This document shows, piece after piece, positions 42,279 to 55,207 of a DNA stretch of 64,000 bases (positions are counted from its first letter, which is position 1; each line of letters begins with the position of its first letter). The position numbers and the translations under genes were made by a program. The notes under the pieces are model-generated. The model was not told the origin of the DNA and did no database searches. It saw only the letters and a list, made by a program, of their open reading frames with translations. The DNA is taken from contig CM035310.1 in assembly GCA_002900995.3 (NCBI GenBank), positions 3,434,096 through 3,498,095 of the forward strand, in the 5' to 3' direction. The stretch comes from Ganoderma boninense. Taxonomy: Eukaryota > Basidiomycota > Agaricomycetes > Polyporales > Polyporaceae.

Positions 42279-43922
42279 CAGCTCTATTTTGTGAGTGATT
42301 ATGCCCTGAAGTGTGCCATCCTGATCTTACATCCATTTTTTGTTAGTCTCGAGCCCTCGAAATGCATCCTTTGGCGCGGCCGATCTAGTACTGTTTTTCC
42401 TCCTTGAACTTGTGGGTTAGGTCCTATTCTCGAGTGTATTGCATTATACACTGTATAAGTGGCACCTCGTCGAGTCGGCACTTTCAAGGTCTAACCGCCA
42501 TATTGCCCAGCTGAATAAACTATCTGGTGTGAGGTAGCACTTCAGAGTGCGTATGTGCTGGATAAATTTAGGTTGAGGTATTGCAAAACTCGTTGCAGAC
42601 TTACAATCCCGCCTAGCAGTCAAGCCCAATCAGAACCCCTCCCATTCTCAACCATTTGGGGCCAATTCGAGCAAATGGGATCTTTTGCCACTCATTTAAG
42701 GTGTCGCAAGGGTCTATTTTGGGATCGAAGCAAGCTCCGTACTGCTCCGTAGTTGTACTTCAGATTACTTGATATAACAACTTGGCTCAATTGGTTGAAC
42801 TACTCCGAGCGCTTGACGCGCTAGCGTATGTCGAAAACTGTGACTTAACGAGAAGCTCATAATCTCATATGTCATAAGTACTTCTATACATCGTACTCAT
42901 CCGCTGTGAAAATCTGTGCTGCCCCGATCCGGCCTCCAACCCGCCGTCTATGACACCATCGAGATCCCCGACATATTTAAGACGAGCAAACATCGCCCTC
43001 CGTCCTCTCATCTCTTCCTTTCTTTCCCCCACCACTTGGCTTTCCCGGACCTCCTCCCTCCCAGATTGTGATACGAGGTGCGCCGCTTTCCAATTATGCC
43101 CGCGTCCGGTGCGATGCGGTAAGTGCCTGGTTTATTAGACTTTATTCCTTCAGGTAAGTCCACTGCTATGCTGAGCAACTTCCGGCTATTACGCCGCGGC
43201 ATAGGTGAGCGCGCGCATACAGCCTGAGGTGCGCGATGCCCTCAACTAACTATTTACATTATCATTTTTCCAGGATTCTGCGGCGCGACGACGTTCGCGC
43301 ATTATGTGCGGGTTCGCGCGGGCTATATGCGTGTCGGGCGCGCTGGTCAGGGTGGTAAACGACGGGTTCAGGCGACCAGGCGGACGTGGGCGCTACTAGG
43401 CGGGCGAGGGCGGGGGCGGGGTGCGTGCAAAGTACATTGGCGTCGGTGTATCTATTTTTGCCTGTCGCAATGGAAGCCGTTTATGAACCGAATAACGTTC
43501 GAATGGACGCGGTGAGTGAAGAAAGAGAGGCTTCTTTTCTCTATATCCATACTTTTCTATCTTTTCGACACGAAGAGACTGAGGAATATTGACCAGTCTC
43601 GAGAGGAAAAGATTTCTTTATCTCGCAAAATGCGAAACCCCCCATCTCGCTTTTTGTTTCGATATACAACCACTCTCATATATTTCTACTGAATACAGCA
43701 AAATGTAGCAAATATATTCGACCAAAAAAGACTACAATGGTCCGGAATGGACGGGGTTTTCGCTGGGAGTCAAGTTTCAGGCTTGCGGCTCCCGGCCAAG
43801 TCATGGCGGCTGTAGTGACGCCCGTGTTACGCGTGACATAACGAGTTTGGCATCGAGTCACGGTGGTGTTTCAGATCTTCAGAGTCAGACTTTTCCTCCG
43901 CGCTTTCAATGTGGTATCCGCC
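42279..43922. other. Intergenic; promoter sites of the 43923 gene
   Basis: No gene was recognised in 1.6 kb. GTGAC at 43815 and 43833 and GTCAC at 43857 lie 62-108 bp before the next BTB start. A G-rich stretch of GGCGGGCGAGGGCGGG type lies at about 43400-43425. Confidence 0.45.
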
Positions 43923-45085
43923 ATGTCCGACGCTGCAGATACCCGCCCTCCGAAGCGTACAAGGATTTCTGGCGACCCACTTCAAGAGAAGAGGCAAGAC
44001 TCCTCACGTTCGTCTTCCAAGCCTCAATTCAGGCCCGCGGCTGAGTTTTGGTTTGATGACGGGAACATCATCCTCGTCGCTTCGCCTCGACGTGTGGCCT
44101 TCCGCATCTATCGCGGCCTCCTTGCTTCGCAGTCAACCATCTTCTCCGACATGTTCGCCTCCTCAAGCTCGAGCGCCGAGGAGTCCTTTCAAGGTTGTCC
44201 GATCGTACAGCTTTCGGACTCGCACCACGATTTGTCGCACCTCCTCCGCATCCTTCTCCCCAAATCGCGCATTCAGTGAGTGCCTCCCATCAGGTATATT
44301 TCGCGATATCTCGTGGACTTCGGCTGACATCTCTCTTATTCACCAGCTACCAGCGCACGGACGCGGACCCCGTGCGCACCTTCAGCGAAGTGTCCGCGCT
44401 CGTCCGGCTCGCGCACAAATACCACATCCAGCCAGTCCAGGACCAAGCCCTCGCCGCCCTCCGGCTCTTCGACTTCACGGACGACTTCAACAACCACTTC
44501 ACCGGAGTGCTTAACAACACGAGGTCCCTCATGAGCAAGGACGCGCAGGCTATCGGCGCCGTGAACCTTGCGCGCCTCACGGACACGCCCTCCATGCTCC
44601 CCCTCGCGCTGTACCACTGCGCGTACCTCGGCGGCGCGCTGCTCGACGGCTGGAAGCGGCGCGACGGCACGGTCGAGCATCTCACGCGCGCGGACCAGCA
44701 GCGGTGCATCGACGGGCGCGTCGTGCTCGCCGAGGAGCAGCACATGCTGCTGTTCCAGCTCTTCGACGGGGAGTCGAGCGAGGACTGCGTGCAGCCCTGG
44801 GCGTGCGAGGAGATGCTCGCGAACATGCAGGAGAACACGATGCTCTCGCGGGCCTCCAGGGACTGCCCAGCGCTCGCGGACTGGACGGGGACGTGGAGAG
44901 GAACCGAGCTGTGCGGGGAGTGCGAGGAGGAGCTTGGGCGGCGGAACAGGCGGCTGCAGAGGAAGATATGGAACAAGCTCCCGGAGATATTCGATATCGA
45001 GGTCGAGGGGTGGGGGGAACCTGAGTCCGACGAGTCCGAGTCGGATGACGGATCTGAGGCGGAGGATGAGTCGGACGACGAATGA
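43923..45085 (+). CDS. BTB/POZ protein with long acidic tail
   Basis: Exon 1 is 43923-44275 and exon 2 is 44347-45085, giving 363 residues. Order: RPPKRTRISGD, AEFWFDDGNIILVASPRR, the BTB domain to LLRILLPKSRI, the phase-2 intron (GTGAGT), ALVRLAHKYHIQPVQDQALA, AVNLARLTDTPSMLPLALYHC, DGWKRRDGTVEHL, CVQPWAC (CX5C), CGEC (CX2C), LPEIFDIEVEGWGEPESD and about 20 mostly Asp/Glu/Ser residues. The start at 43923 is chosen over the upstream in-frame codon because all relatives begin with an MS-type start just before the basic tag. Acidic tails can mediate protein contacts; no function is shown. Confidence 0.91.
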
Positions 45086-45834
45086 GCCTTGCACAGAGTG
45101 GTGAGCCCTTCTTTACTGTATCTTCCGGATGACGTCTCATGGTGGTGGTCAATGTTAGTGCTCGGCGAACACGTCGCTGTGGACGTTTAACCTTCTGGTG
45201 CGTGGCTATCCGATTGCGCTTCGGCCTCAGTTCATCTCCAACTAATTGTAAAGCTTCTGTCAGGATAAACAACTCAATCTGCTGATCTATTCTGGCTGTT
45301 TATCATACTGCGGTATAATTTCGAATGATTCGCTGGTTCATGCCCTCGTCATCGTCACCCCCTCCCCCGAGCATCATCGCCCTTGCTCCCGGGTGCGTTA
45401 TTCAGGCCAACCACTGACACCAAGGTACCGCAATACTACAAACCCCCGAAGATTATCTCTCCTGCAGACCTGTAGTGCTGTCCAGGAAGATGGCGTACAC
45501 TCGGGCAGGAGGCGACACTCTTTCTGGCGCAGCTTCTCGCATGCCGGACTGTGACCGAGAGCTGCAGCTGACAGGCGCACTGACAACTGACCTTTGCCGT
45601 ACAAGCACAAGGACGACGTGGCGCAACTACGCTGGACAAGGGTGTTGTATCGTGCCAGAACAAAGGGACAGGGTATCTCACGCCACTCACGAAGACTTAA
45701 CAGTGTTTCTGCTGGCCCTCGAGCTTGCAAGCCTGCCCGCGTCTTCCTCTTACCCCTCTCTACTTCCCCCGTACGCATGTAAGTGGTTCAACGACTTGCG
45801 CTGTGTCAGACTTGCAAACGTCGTATCCCAGGAA
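45086..45834. other. Intergenic, nothing seen
   Basis: No domain or RNA gene was recognised. Confidence 0.4.
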
Positions 45835-47260
45835 ATGTCGGACGCTGACCATCCGCGCCGAATACCAGGCCCTGCCACCAATGCACTGAAGATCCATGAC
45901 ATCCTCTGCCAAATATTCAAACCGGACCAGCGTGGCAGCAAGCAGAGAAACGTTTCGAACAAAGACCTCTTCCACTGTGCCCTCGTATCTCGCGCCTTCT
46001 GCGAACCTGCCTTGCGCGTGTTGCGGCGGACGATTTGACTCTCCGCCGCACGAACGTACCTCGAAGGTTGCAGATACCGTGAGTCGTTTATAATTATACT
46101 GTTTTACTTCTCAGTCCTTGGTTAATTGGGGGCTGATTACAGGTGGTATTTGAGAAGACATACACGGACCCAGTACGGTGGACTCGCCTCATGTGGTACG
46201 CACACTTCGTGCAGGAGCTTGAAATCCTGCCCTTTCAATTCGATTGGCCTGACAAGCACAGGAAATTGATCTACGCCCTCGTTTCCCACAACGGCGGACA
46301 GTCGATATTCCCTTCTCTGAAACATCTGCGGTGGTGCCCATCCTCGTACTCTGACTCCTCGTACTTCCCACTTTTCACGCCTCGGCTCTGCTCTGCGACC
46401 TTTGAGTTTTCCCGCTTGTTCTGGACAGTGACGACTCACAGATCGACCTCTTCCTTGCTCGACTCTGCTCATCGTGGCCGTGCTTCAGCCGCCGCTATCC
46501 TGGCATGGAATCCGTCCAGGTGGCCCACGTCCGATCGGACGAGCCACCAGAGCCTCCGGATCCCTATGGCAAAATCGACGCACCCTCTCTGGCACTCATA
46601 TCTGTGGTGGAAACTGCTCCTCGCTGACTCGGCTCTTCACCGCCCTCCGCGCGCCCGTCCTCGCATCTGCGGCACTCCATGCAGAGTGCGTCGCCCGCAA
46701 CACAGAAGAGCACGCCGGCCACGAATCGTGCATCATGGTGCTCTCCGCATCTGCTAGCTCACCCGACATGACGACCCTGAACGACATGTGGCTCACATTG
46801 GACGAGCACGGTAGCGGGCCGGTAGCGCGCGGCCGCGTACCTGTGCGGCCTCCTCGGGCCTCCGCTCTGTCTTCCCGAAAGTAACGCGCTTCAGCATGTC
46901 GTGCCCGGGCGTCGATCTCGTCCGCGACCGATGGCACTTCTACGTGCTCACGCGCGCGTGGAGGAAGCTCTGGACGTTCGAGTTTTGGCAGGCGTACTGG
47001 TACTACGTGTCCGCGCCAGAAAGCGAGGACGAGGACGAGGGGCAAGGACGAGGATGGCTTTCGCATGCCGATCCCGACTCCAGAGCTCTTCGAGTAAGTA
47101 CTTCCGTGACCATTGCTAGGACCTCTGGGAGCTCGTGCTGGCCGACCTTGATTTGAGCGTTCGCATGTCGCGGCTGTACCTGCCGAATGCTGGGCCTGGG
47201 CTGCGACATGGGCTTCGTGGGATATCTTTCAGCGGAAAGGCACCCTGGCCAGTGCCCTCA
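45835..47260 (+). pseudogene. F-box/LRR-like pseudogene
   Basis: From the ATG at 45835 it reads NALKIHDILCQIFKPDQRGS, KDLFHCALVSRAFCEPALRV, then a TGA where the F-box region should continue with Trp (46036). After an intron with GTGAGT...TTACAG (46078-46142), YTDPVRWTRLMWYAHFVQEL and FPSLKHLRWCP follow. Frames then change near 46420-46500, and LFTALRAPVLASAALHAE and an Arg/Asp-rich end appear in other frames to about 47260. The blocks match the intact gene at 5726-7515. It is non-functional because of the stop and several shifts. Confidence 0.72.
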
Positions 47261-47283
47261 AGCAGCATCTCCGCAGCCGATTC

Positions 47284-47493
47284 GTGTCTTCCCCAGACGC
47301 CTCGGTGGCGTGTCCGTTGCAACGGACTAGTAGGCGCTCTCCAGAACTATCCGCTTCTCAGAGCCATGCTTTCAGCTCTTTATCCTCGGCATCCGCCAGC
47401 CTCCAAATCTACCCCGAAGTCTGGTTCGATGACGGCAACATTGTTCTCGTCACTCAAGGAACTGGTTTTCGCATCTACCTGGGTCTTAATGTA
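47284..47493 (+). pseudogene. BTB exon 1 fragment of E subtype
   Basis: Reads DASVACPLQRTSRRSPELSA, SLQIYPEVWFDDGNIVLV and TQGTGFRIYLGL, then stops matching. It is the first 65 or so residues of the gene E subtype and ends in the middle of the BTB domain. It directly follows the F-box-like pseudogene, an abrupt join made by rearrangement. Confidence 0.8.
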
Positions 47494-48027
47494 AGTCCTC
47501 CCCGGCCGTCGCAACGGCGCCGACAGTCACGCGGCTCCACACGCCCTCTGGAATGTCACGAGAACCGACGATACGGTTCAGAGAAGCGTGTCTGCTTGGA
47601 ATATGCCCCACACCTTTGCATATCGCCGTTCAATGTGCGGTCCATACTCGTAACACGAAGTTTAGCGTCTGCTATGAGCATGCAGCCACGACCCAGAGTG
47701 GTGGCGTTCGTGATCCCAGTCATGAATCCGCCCATTGGCTTACTGTTTAAAGTTGCAGGTCTGCGTTTGACTTTTCGCCCACTTTGGCTTATCGACTCTA
47801 CGCAGTCTATGGAGCGCTCCGATCCGTGGCGCATATCGGATAATGACCTCCGTGAGTGTCGGTGTCTCCGATGGAGAGAACAAATCTAGATAGACCCCAT
47901 CCTACAGACTGTCGACAACAGAATCCTAATACACGTACATCTATACATTATCGCCAAGGCTCTCATTGTCTGAACTGCCTCACTACTCTTCCATTCTCCT
48001 GAGAAGCACCTTTGACCTCCAGTACTC
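47494..48027. other. Intergenic, nothing seen
   Basis: No coding exon was recognised between the BTB fragment and the membrane-protein gene. Confidence 0.4.
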
Positions 48028-49660
48028 ATGCCTGTTCTTCCAAGCACATTCACCGAGCTTGAGAGCACTCGTATTTTGGACAGGCACACCGTCTTCCTAC
48101 CCCCTTTATCTCATTCCGCCATCAAGCTCGATTCGTTTGCCCTCTCAGGTTTCTTCGGCGGTGGTCGTTCGGTAGTTGGAATGGCGGCCCTGAAGCTCAT
48201 CCCAGGTCACCGCTGGTGCGGGTGGTACAACACCCCAGGCAGCATCGAGATGGCCAAGCAGTATGGTCCCCTCGCACACCTGAAGCTGTTGGATTCCCTC
48301 TTCCCTGAGGGCGAGGCCAACCCGGCACGCCTCTTCAAGCTCGACATCAAGAAGGGCCCGCAGTTTGTCGCTGCCCATTCGAAGACGAGGTTGAAGTCCA
48401 CCGGACACCTCGCGCACCTCATTACCCGAAGGGCGGAGAAAACGGACCTTACCTACGATCACTTCCCTGATAGAGCCGTGACGAGCCCTAGCGTCGCTAT
48501 TGTCAACTTAGAGCATCGAGGCGTACCCGCTCATCCCCGGAAGCAGCCCTCTCTGCCTAGAAGCTGGGAGACGTTGTTCGCATTTGCACCAATGTCGGTG
48601 AGCGTGGGTGCATGCGTTACGTGTGCACTCGCAGCAGACTGGTACTGCTTTGTGAGCATTGTCGTAGGCATCGTAGCGCATGGCATCGCTTGTTATGCTA
48701 TCGGCTCCGGTAGACTTACTCTCCAACACCCCGAGCCGGCTCCAAAGTCGCGGCGTGGCGACGGAGTACTGAAAGGCGACAAGACCTTGGTAGTCTTCAT
48801 TGGCGGCGAGAACGCTGTCGACGTTTTCACCCGCGGCTGTTTCCGCCTCAAGTACGGCACAGATTCTTCAGAGAAGAAATTCAATCGGTTGTTTAATCAT
48901 CTCTCTGTCACGGAGAATATTTATGCTGATAGTATTCATTCCCAGGACAAGCCGAACTTTCATCCCGAGGATTGATCGTACCTCAGCTGCACACAACTCC
49001 ATCCGAAACCTGCATTTATCCTCCGGAGCGCTCTCTCAGCATCTCTCGTGCCGTATGCGTCCCATGTGCCAACGGTTCTGGAATCCTCCTCAGTCCCTTA
49101 TCGGGTACTCCGTCCTTCTCCTCATGGGACAGTTCATCGTCCAGCTGCTCCTCATCCCGCTCGGCACCCTCTTTGGCCAACTCATGTTCATTTCCACAGT
49201 CATCACATCATGGATGTACAATGCCCACCTCTCCTCCCTTGATCGTGAGGGGATCCAAACTCAGGTTCTCATGAATGCCGTGGGGCTCGATGATCTCGAT
49301 ATTCGGAAGTACCAGCTCAGCACGTGGACTGCCACAGTCGCATTCACCTGCTTCGTCGTCGCCTCGGCGCATCCCATCGACGATCCCCTCCAGTTCCTAA
49401 ATTCCATGGTCCCGAAGAACACAATTGTGTGGAAGGAGTGGAAGAAGAACATGCAGGGAAAGCTGAAAGATAGGAGATATTTTGACTTGGGTGCAAAATG
49501 CAAGAAGATGAAGTTCTCGAAGAAGGACTGGGAGGTGGTGGATGGGAAGAACCGGAATTCACTCGAGACCCTCTTCCATGACGCTGAAGATGCGTGGGCC
49601 GCATGGTCTCGAGTACGCAACTTGCACTTCGCATCCAAGACAGAGGCCACTTTGGTGTGA
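48028..49660 (+). CDS. Multi-pass membrane protein of unknown function
   Basis: Two frames join in phase across one intron ending CCCAG at 48945. The donor is either GTACGG (48852; exon 48028-48851, 512 residues) or GTTTAA (48891). I favour the first for its donor. It reads GHRWCGWYNTPGSIEMAKQY, SVAIVNLEHRG, two hydrophobic segments (VGACVTCALAADWYCFVSI, VVGIVAHGIACYAIGSGRL), LVVFIGGENAVDVFTRGCF, two more (LIGYSVLLLMGQFIVQLLL, LGTLFGQLMFISTVITSW), YNAHLSSLDREGIQ and a last one near TATVAFTCFVVA. This resembles a large uncharacterised agaricomycete family of membrane proteins, which I know by pattern, not by name. The start ATG is the first available and may be wrong. Confidence 0.68.
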
Positions 49661-51541
49661 TGTTGTTGAAAGCGATGATTCGGTATGTTTTCGTTGTGGC
49701 TGTCTTGTAGTTGGTATGTAACTGAAATGTATTGTGCCACGGCCCCTAGGAATGTCTTAAATTCAGAACACTCAGTCGCATGTATGTGTGGTGCCCAATT
49801 CAATTTAGATAAGCGAAACACTGTTCGAAAATACAGATGAGAAAAGCGAGCTCATTTGAAGCGGGATCGTGTTGACGGTCATTCACGCTCGCGCCAACTG
49901 CGAACGTGTTAAGGGCGAGTGCCCAATACGTTACCTTAGCGCTGACTTTGATAGTTGCGCTCCTTATCATCCACTCTTGGATCGGTGGTGCGAGAAGCAT
50001 CTTCCTGTGGATTCGCCGTTCTCGACCGACACCCTCGACGTACTAGGCTACACTCCGTGGCATTCGCCCTTCAGACGAGACACTGCTGACCTTCTACAGT
50101 GACACTCCCTGGGATTCGCTTACCACGGTCGATAGCCAATGGACTCCCCCTGACTCGACATTCCAATGGATTCAACAGGCCAGTGTCTACGACGTGAGAC
50201 TGCTCCCCATATACATCATCCTGAACCCCTCCGGCCTGATGCTCCCTACCGGTCCTGGGGATGGCGGCGAGCCACAGCGGAGGAGATCGAAGGACGACCC
50301 CGAGGTGAGTACTGCCCATCGTCGCTCCCTGATTCCGTGGAGCCAGCGAGCTTAGCCACTGCCTGGTCGTATGATGGCAGTCGTAGCCAACTTGCCTCAC
50401 GAGCCCCGAGCACTACTAGCCATACTGGTACTGCTCGATCGCATAGCATGGCCGAGCTCTCAAGCACAATGCGGCCCCGACTCGCACTCAACTGGGGCAT
50501 TGCAATTCATGCCGCCCTTGCCGTCACCAAACTGAGGGCTGAACCATGTCACAGAAATGGACTACTCGAGTGTTGCAGGTGCGTTCCAAATCTCTCTCGC
50601 TGCTCGACAGTCCGCCCCGATTGAGCACACTCGCTTGACTGTGCTCTCTCCCCGGGTCACTCAGTCATTATCCTATGAGCCGACTGCGCCTGCCTTCGAC
50701 CCGTCTGTGTATTGTGAGGCAACCCGAGTACGCACCTCTCCGCGTAACCCTACCGCGATATTCGAATCCGAGAGACCCAAATGCCAGCAGGCCTTGCGGT
50801 CGCAGGTGTCCCTCCGCTCATAACACATAGTTGAGCATGCTGAGGAACTATTAACACTGCATAGCCGGTCAGATACAGCACTTGCAAGATACGCTAATGA
50901 AGTTCGTGCTGCCCAGAGCTGTACTAACAGCGCCCCGCTCGACAATCAGCACATGCTTCGAGATGTTGACCGCACTATTGCAGAGTCCTGCGTCTCGCTC
51001 AGGCTCCACCATTAATCACCGCAACTGACTGATCCCAGAGTATCCCCCCTGCGCCGCCTCCAGTCGTTGAAGGGACTGCTATCCCCTCGTATGTTGATAC
51101 TCACGCGTTGTAGACTGGGCACGGTACTACGTTCCCGAAACTCGATGCCGAGTACTGTGGCAGGGAATGCAGCTGTATGTCGTCGACAGCGAGGTGGACA
51201 GAGATCTTCGGGCAACTTGGCGCGCTTCAAAAGTGGGCTCGGAATTTGTGCCGTTCTCATGGGTCGGATTCTGACGTCCCGTTGTATCCTGTGTTTCGTG
51301 CTTGCGCTTCAAAGCCACCTCAAAGTGACATGGATGAGAGATATTTTACTATGTGTAATCAAATACTCACCAGTGCTCTCCGATGACCGAAGTGAGCATT
51401 GCGGCAAGACTTGCTTATGTCCCGTTGGTGCGTTCTGGGTCGCGTCGTGTCACAGCAGTGGCGCTTGCACGTGATACACGGTCACACATGACAGCACATT
51501 GGCGCCAACTGGGACAGCGCGACAGTTGGAGCGCAACCACG
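49661..51541. other. Possible decayed gene, otherwise unassigned
   Basis: A readable stretch near 50095-50330 (WDSLTTVDSQWTPPDSTFQW) and a Tyr/Val-rich piece at 51116-51274 (RYYVPETRCRVLW) hint at old exons. I cannot link them or name a family. GTCAC sites at 51449 and 51481 lie 57-93 bp before the next BTB start. Confidence 0.3.
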
Positions 51542-52676
51542 ATGTCCGACAATGGCCGACCTCTGAAGCGTGCTCGTATCTCGGAGACCGCCTCCTCCCC
51601 AGACGTCCCAGAGTCGTCTACATCCGCAAATCTCCCCCACCTTTTCGAGCCTCATCATGAATTCTGGCTTCCGGACGGCAACATCATTCTCGTCGCCCGC
51701 GCGATCGGGTTTCGCATCTACCGAGGACTCATCGCCGCCCAATCCACTGTTTTCGAGGACATGTTCGCCTCCTCAAGCACAGACGCCAATGAAATCTTCG
51801 ATGGATGCCCAGTAGTCCATCTATCGGACTCGCCAGAGGACCTCGTGCACCTCGTACGTGTACTCTTGCCCAAATCCCAACGGTTGTACGTGTCGTTGTC
51901 TATCGCTCCCTCGGTCTTTTAGAGGCAATCTCCTGATGCACTAATATCTTAGATACAACCGCCCCGCGTCGCGCCCCTTCAGCGAAATCTCCGCCCTTGT
52001 CCGCCTCGCCCACAAATACCACATCCAGGACGTCCAGGACCAAGCCCTCGCCTCTCTGCAGGGGTCCGTGCTCTCATCTCACTTCGAAGACTGGTTCAAG
52101 GAGTCTACTATGCCTATCATCGACAACATCGACATGATCGGCATTGCGAACCTCGCTCGCCTGACCGACACCCTGTCCATGCTCCCGGGTGCACTTTTCG
52201 TCTGCACCCTCCTCTCCCCCGGCGAGCTACTGAGGGGCTTGACGCGAGAAGACGGCACCGTCGAGCACCTCTCCGCGGACGATCTCCGACGATGCCTCGA
52301 GGGTCAGCGCACACTTGCTATCGAGGTGAGCCTCCTGCCGTCACGCATCTTCGCAAGGACGCCCGCCGTTGGCTGCAGCACGCCAGCCCACTGCCAGCCA
52401 TGGTGCCTGCACACGCTGGTGTGCATCGTAAGTTCCGAAAACATCGCTGCACGGCAGACCTCGCTTGGCTCCTGGCGAAACACCATTGTGCCCCCCGCTT
52501 CAGATGGAGGAATGAACACTGCGAAGCTCTGTGGGGCATGCGAGAAGGAGCTCTTGAGGAGGGATCGACATGAGAGGTGGAAGGTTTGGAAGAGGCTGCC
52601 CGAGATATTCGGGATCGATATCGAGGGATGGGGGACAGGAGCAGATGGTGGGAGCGCGAATGGGGAGGATGCTTAG
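51542..52676 (+). CDS. BTB/POZ protein, WLPDGN subtype
   Basis: Exon 1 is 51542-51885 and exon 2 is 51953-52676, giving 355 residues. The phase-2 intron has a GTACGT donor and TTAG acceptor. Order: GRPLKRARISE, PHHEFWLPDGNIILVARAIG, the BTB domain to LVRVLLPKSQR, ALVRLAHKYHIQDVQDQALA, IANLARLTDTLSMLPGALFVC, TREDGTVEHLS, CSTPAHC (CX5C), CGAC (CX2C), LLRRDRHERWKVWKRLPEIF and GIDIEGWG. The ATG at 51542 directly precedes the basic tag and is preferred over an upstream in-frame codon at 51383. It pairs with 41161-42278 as a subtype, although an F-box pseudogene, a membrane-protein gene and another BTB gene lie between. Confidence 0.91.
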
Positions 52677-54105
52677 CCGCCTACCTGGTTCATCGTGATC
52701 AATGTACTTACCTATCCTGCCGTGCATTGGCTTCCATGGAAGTTAGTTTCTGCTGGGAAACTAGAAGTCGATTTCGATTCGAATGGATTTTCCTTGCACT
52801 GACGCAACAGATGGTCAGGATGCGAACGCTGCAAGGTTTGCGTTCGACTTCGTTACAAATGTCGGCATCTCGAAATGCTTGAGACCGATGGCAGCTGTAC
52901 TTGCATCAACGCAGCAGTATATCCTACCCGCGATTCGTCACCTTCAAGTCATCCGCGTCAATCGGCTTCCCGTAATCGCATCGTGAGCCTGACAGCGGCA
53001 TGGCGACGGGTGAGACTTCCACATACCTCGACCGCTGCACATCATTCTACTCACCTTGACAGCTCTCGCAGCCCAGTCTACACTATCCAGATGCTAGACA
53101 TTTGAACTGCACATCAATCAAAGTGGCTGCGTCCACGAAACCAGCTCGATCGAAGGCTGCGCAACCTGCGCTAGAGCCGAGGTGCGGCGGTGGCACTCAG
53201 AAATTAGAATCATCAGCCAGAAGGACTCGACCCAGACCAGCCACTGGCTTCGCAAAAGCACAGCCTATAGCCCCAGTGGAAACATCTATGCATTACGGCC
53301 AGGCAGCGCTCTGAATAGACACGACACACCAATCAAGAGAGACCCTGAACGCTGGCTTATGGCCGCTTACCGATTTCTCTGCCCGCCTCAAACTCTTCAT
53401 CTCACCTCACCTAGATCCCGTGGATACTCGTATATCATGACGACTCGGAACTCACCTCAAACATGCGGAAAACGTGGCCAGCGGACAGGGCCATTGGTTC
53501 CAAGGGCTTACAGGGGATTTCCGCTGAAGGTCAGTGGCGCGACACCACCGATGTTCGACACTTGCGACCACTGACAATTTTGGGCTCCTAGATAGAGAGG
53601 TCGAGACGAGTTTGCGATAGGGGCATTGAGGAGGTGGTGATGGTTGAAGGCAACCATTCGCATTGTCAGCCAATCGGATGTTGTAGTGGGTCGTCCGAGC
53701 ACTGATCAGTGATTACTAATATTTGCATTGCGTCAGGACTCCCAACGGCGGCAACGAACTTGAACTGGCAATCATCCCTTCCCTTGTTTTTTGTCATCAC
53801 GATGATGTTACTAGGCCATTCAACAGATAGAAGGTGAAACGTACGGACAGAGAGTGCTCGAGCAGGCAGCTGAGGCTCTAGATTTAGCGAGGGTACGTGG
53901 GTCACATTCATTTCGAGGCTCGGATCTAGACCGCGTTTTGTATACTAGTACTACAAAATTGCAGGACATGGCGACCACTGTGTGTAAGCAAGCGTGGAGA
54001 ACTTGAATGAGTATGAGGGACAGGCACGATACGGCACCGTAGATGTGGACACACAGAACTGAGCAGTAGCTGCCGTCACGCAACCTCAAGCTCCCACATC
54101 ATCTA
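52677..54105. other. Intergenic, nothing seen
   Basis: No domain, RNA gene or clear repeat was recognised in 1.4 kb. Confidence 0.4.
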
Positions 54106-55207
54106 TCACTTCGCTCCAGGACTCCCCCACCCATCCACCTTAATCCCAAAGAGCCCCAGAAGCGCATCCCAAACCCTCCTGCTGACCTCCCGGTGCTCCC
54201 GCATGACCACCTCCAAGCAGGTCTCGCATAGCTCGCTCTCCCGCACCAACGCCTCCAGCTGCCCTGCCCAGCTGTGAAATACGTCGACCTCGTCCATCTG
54301 CAGCTGCGCCGCGAGTGCCTCACAAAGTCGCTCTCTCATCAAGCTGGTCGCCCATGCACATGAATAGCTCTGGGCACAAGGCGGGGCGCGCGTGAGGTCG
54401 TTGAGAAGGCCGGACTGGTAAAACGAGGAGTGGAGCGCGAGGAGCGGCGCGCGTGCGTTCGTGCAGCGCTGGAAATCCGCGGGCGAGAGGTGCTCGACGG
54501 TGCCGTCTGCGCGTGTCCAGCCCATGCGGAGTACGTCGTTTGGAAGGCAGCAGCACCTGTAGAGTGCGAGAGGGAGCATGCGCGGCGTATCGGTCAGGTG
54601 GGCGAGGTTGATCGCGCCGATGGCGTTGATGGGTTCGATGGCAATTTTGGTGTCTGGAGGCCCAGAGAATGCAGCGAAGTCACTCGTGAAATGGTAGCGC
54701 TGCAGGGAGCGGAGTGCGTGGTCCTGGAGAGACTCGATGTGGTATTTGTCGGCTAGGCGGATCACGGCGGACACCTCATCGAAGGACCGCGGATGTTCTG
54801 CCATGGACATGTAGTACCTGCGTGGGGAGCGTGTTGGATCACCGCAGCGCATTATAAAGTAATTCAGTAACGCACTGGATGGGAGATCTCGGAATGAGAA
54901 CACCGAAGAGGTAGGCCAAGTCTTGAGAAGGGTCGGTGAGCTGCACGACGGGGCATCCGTCGAGACTCTCATCAAAACTAGAGCTAGATGCGGAAAGCAT
55001 GTCGGAGAAGACTGTCGATTGTGAAGCTAAGAGGCCGCGATAGACACGGAAGCCGGTTTGCTGGGCTACGAGGATGATGGTCCCATCGTCGAACCAGAAA
55101 TCCGGATGTCGTTGGAAAGTGTAAGGCGCTGTGGCATCCAGATCTGAGTCCTTCTTTGAAAGTTGTCCAAGCTTCAACGAACGGCTTCCCACATCGTCTG
55201 CGGACAT
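54106..55207 (-). CDS. BTB/POZ protein, LADKY subtype
   Basis: Exon 1 is 55207-54876 and exon 2 is 54817-54106, giving 347 residues. The phase-2 intron has a GTGCGT donor. The head lacks the KRxR tag (only LSKKDSD). The BTB domain runs from RHPDFWFDDGTIILVAQQTG to LFGVLIPRSPI. Then AVIRLADKYHIESLQDHALR, INLAHLTDTPRMLPLALYRC, MGWTRADGTVEHLS, CAQSYSC (CX5C), CETC (CX2C), EVSRRVWDALLGLFGIKVDG and WGSPG. LADKY instead of LAHKY is shared with the pseudogene at 55628-56713. GTCAC sites at 55266 and 55289 lie upstream. An earlier in-frame ATG (55237) exists, but family alignment favours 55207. Confidence 0.88.

Noticed and set aside
42779..42860. tRNA-like stretch (TGGCTCAATTGGTTGA)
   Set aside because: The A-box resemblance is fair, but there is no B box and no paired acceptor stem.
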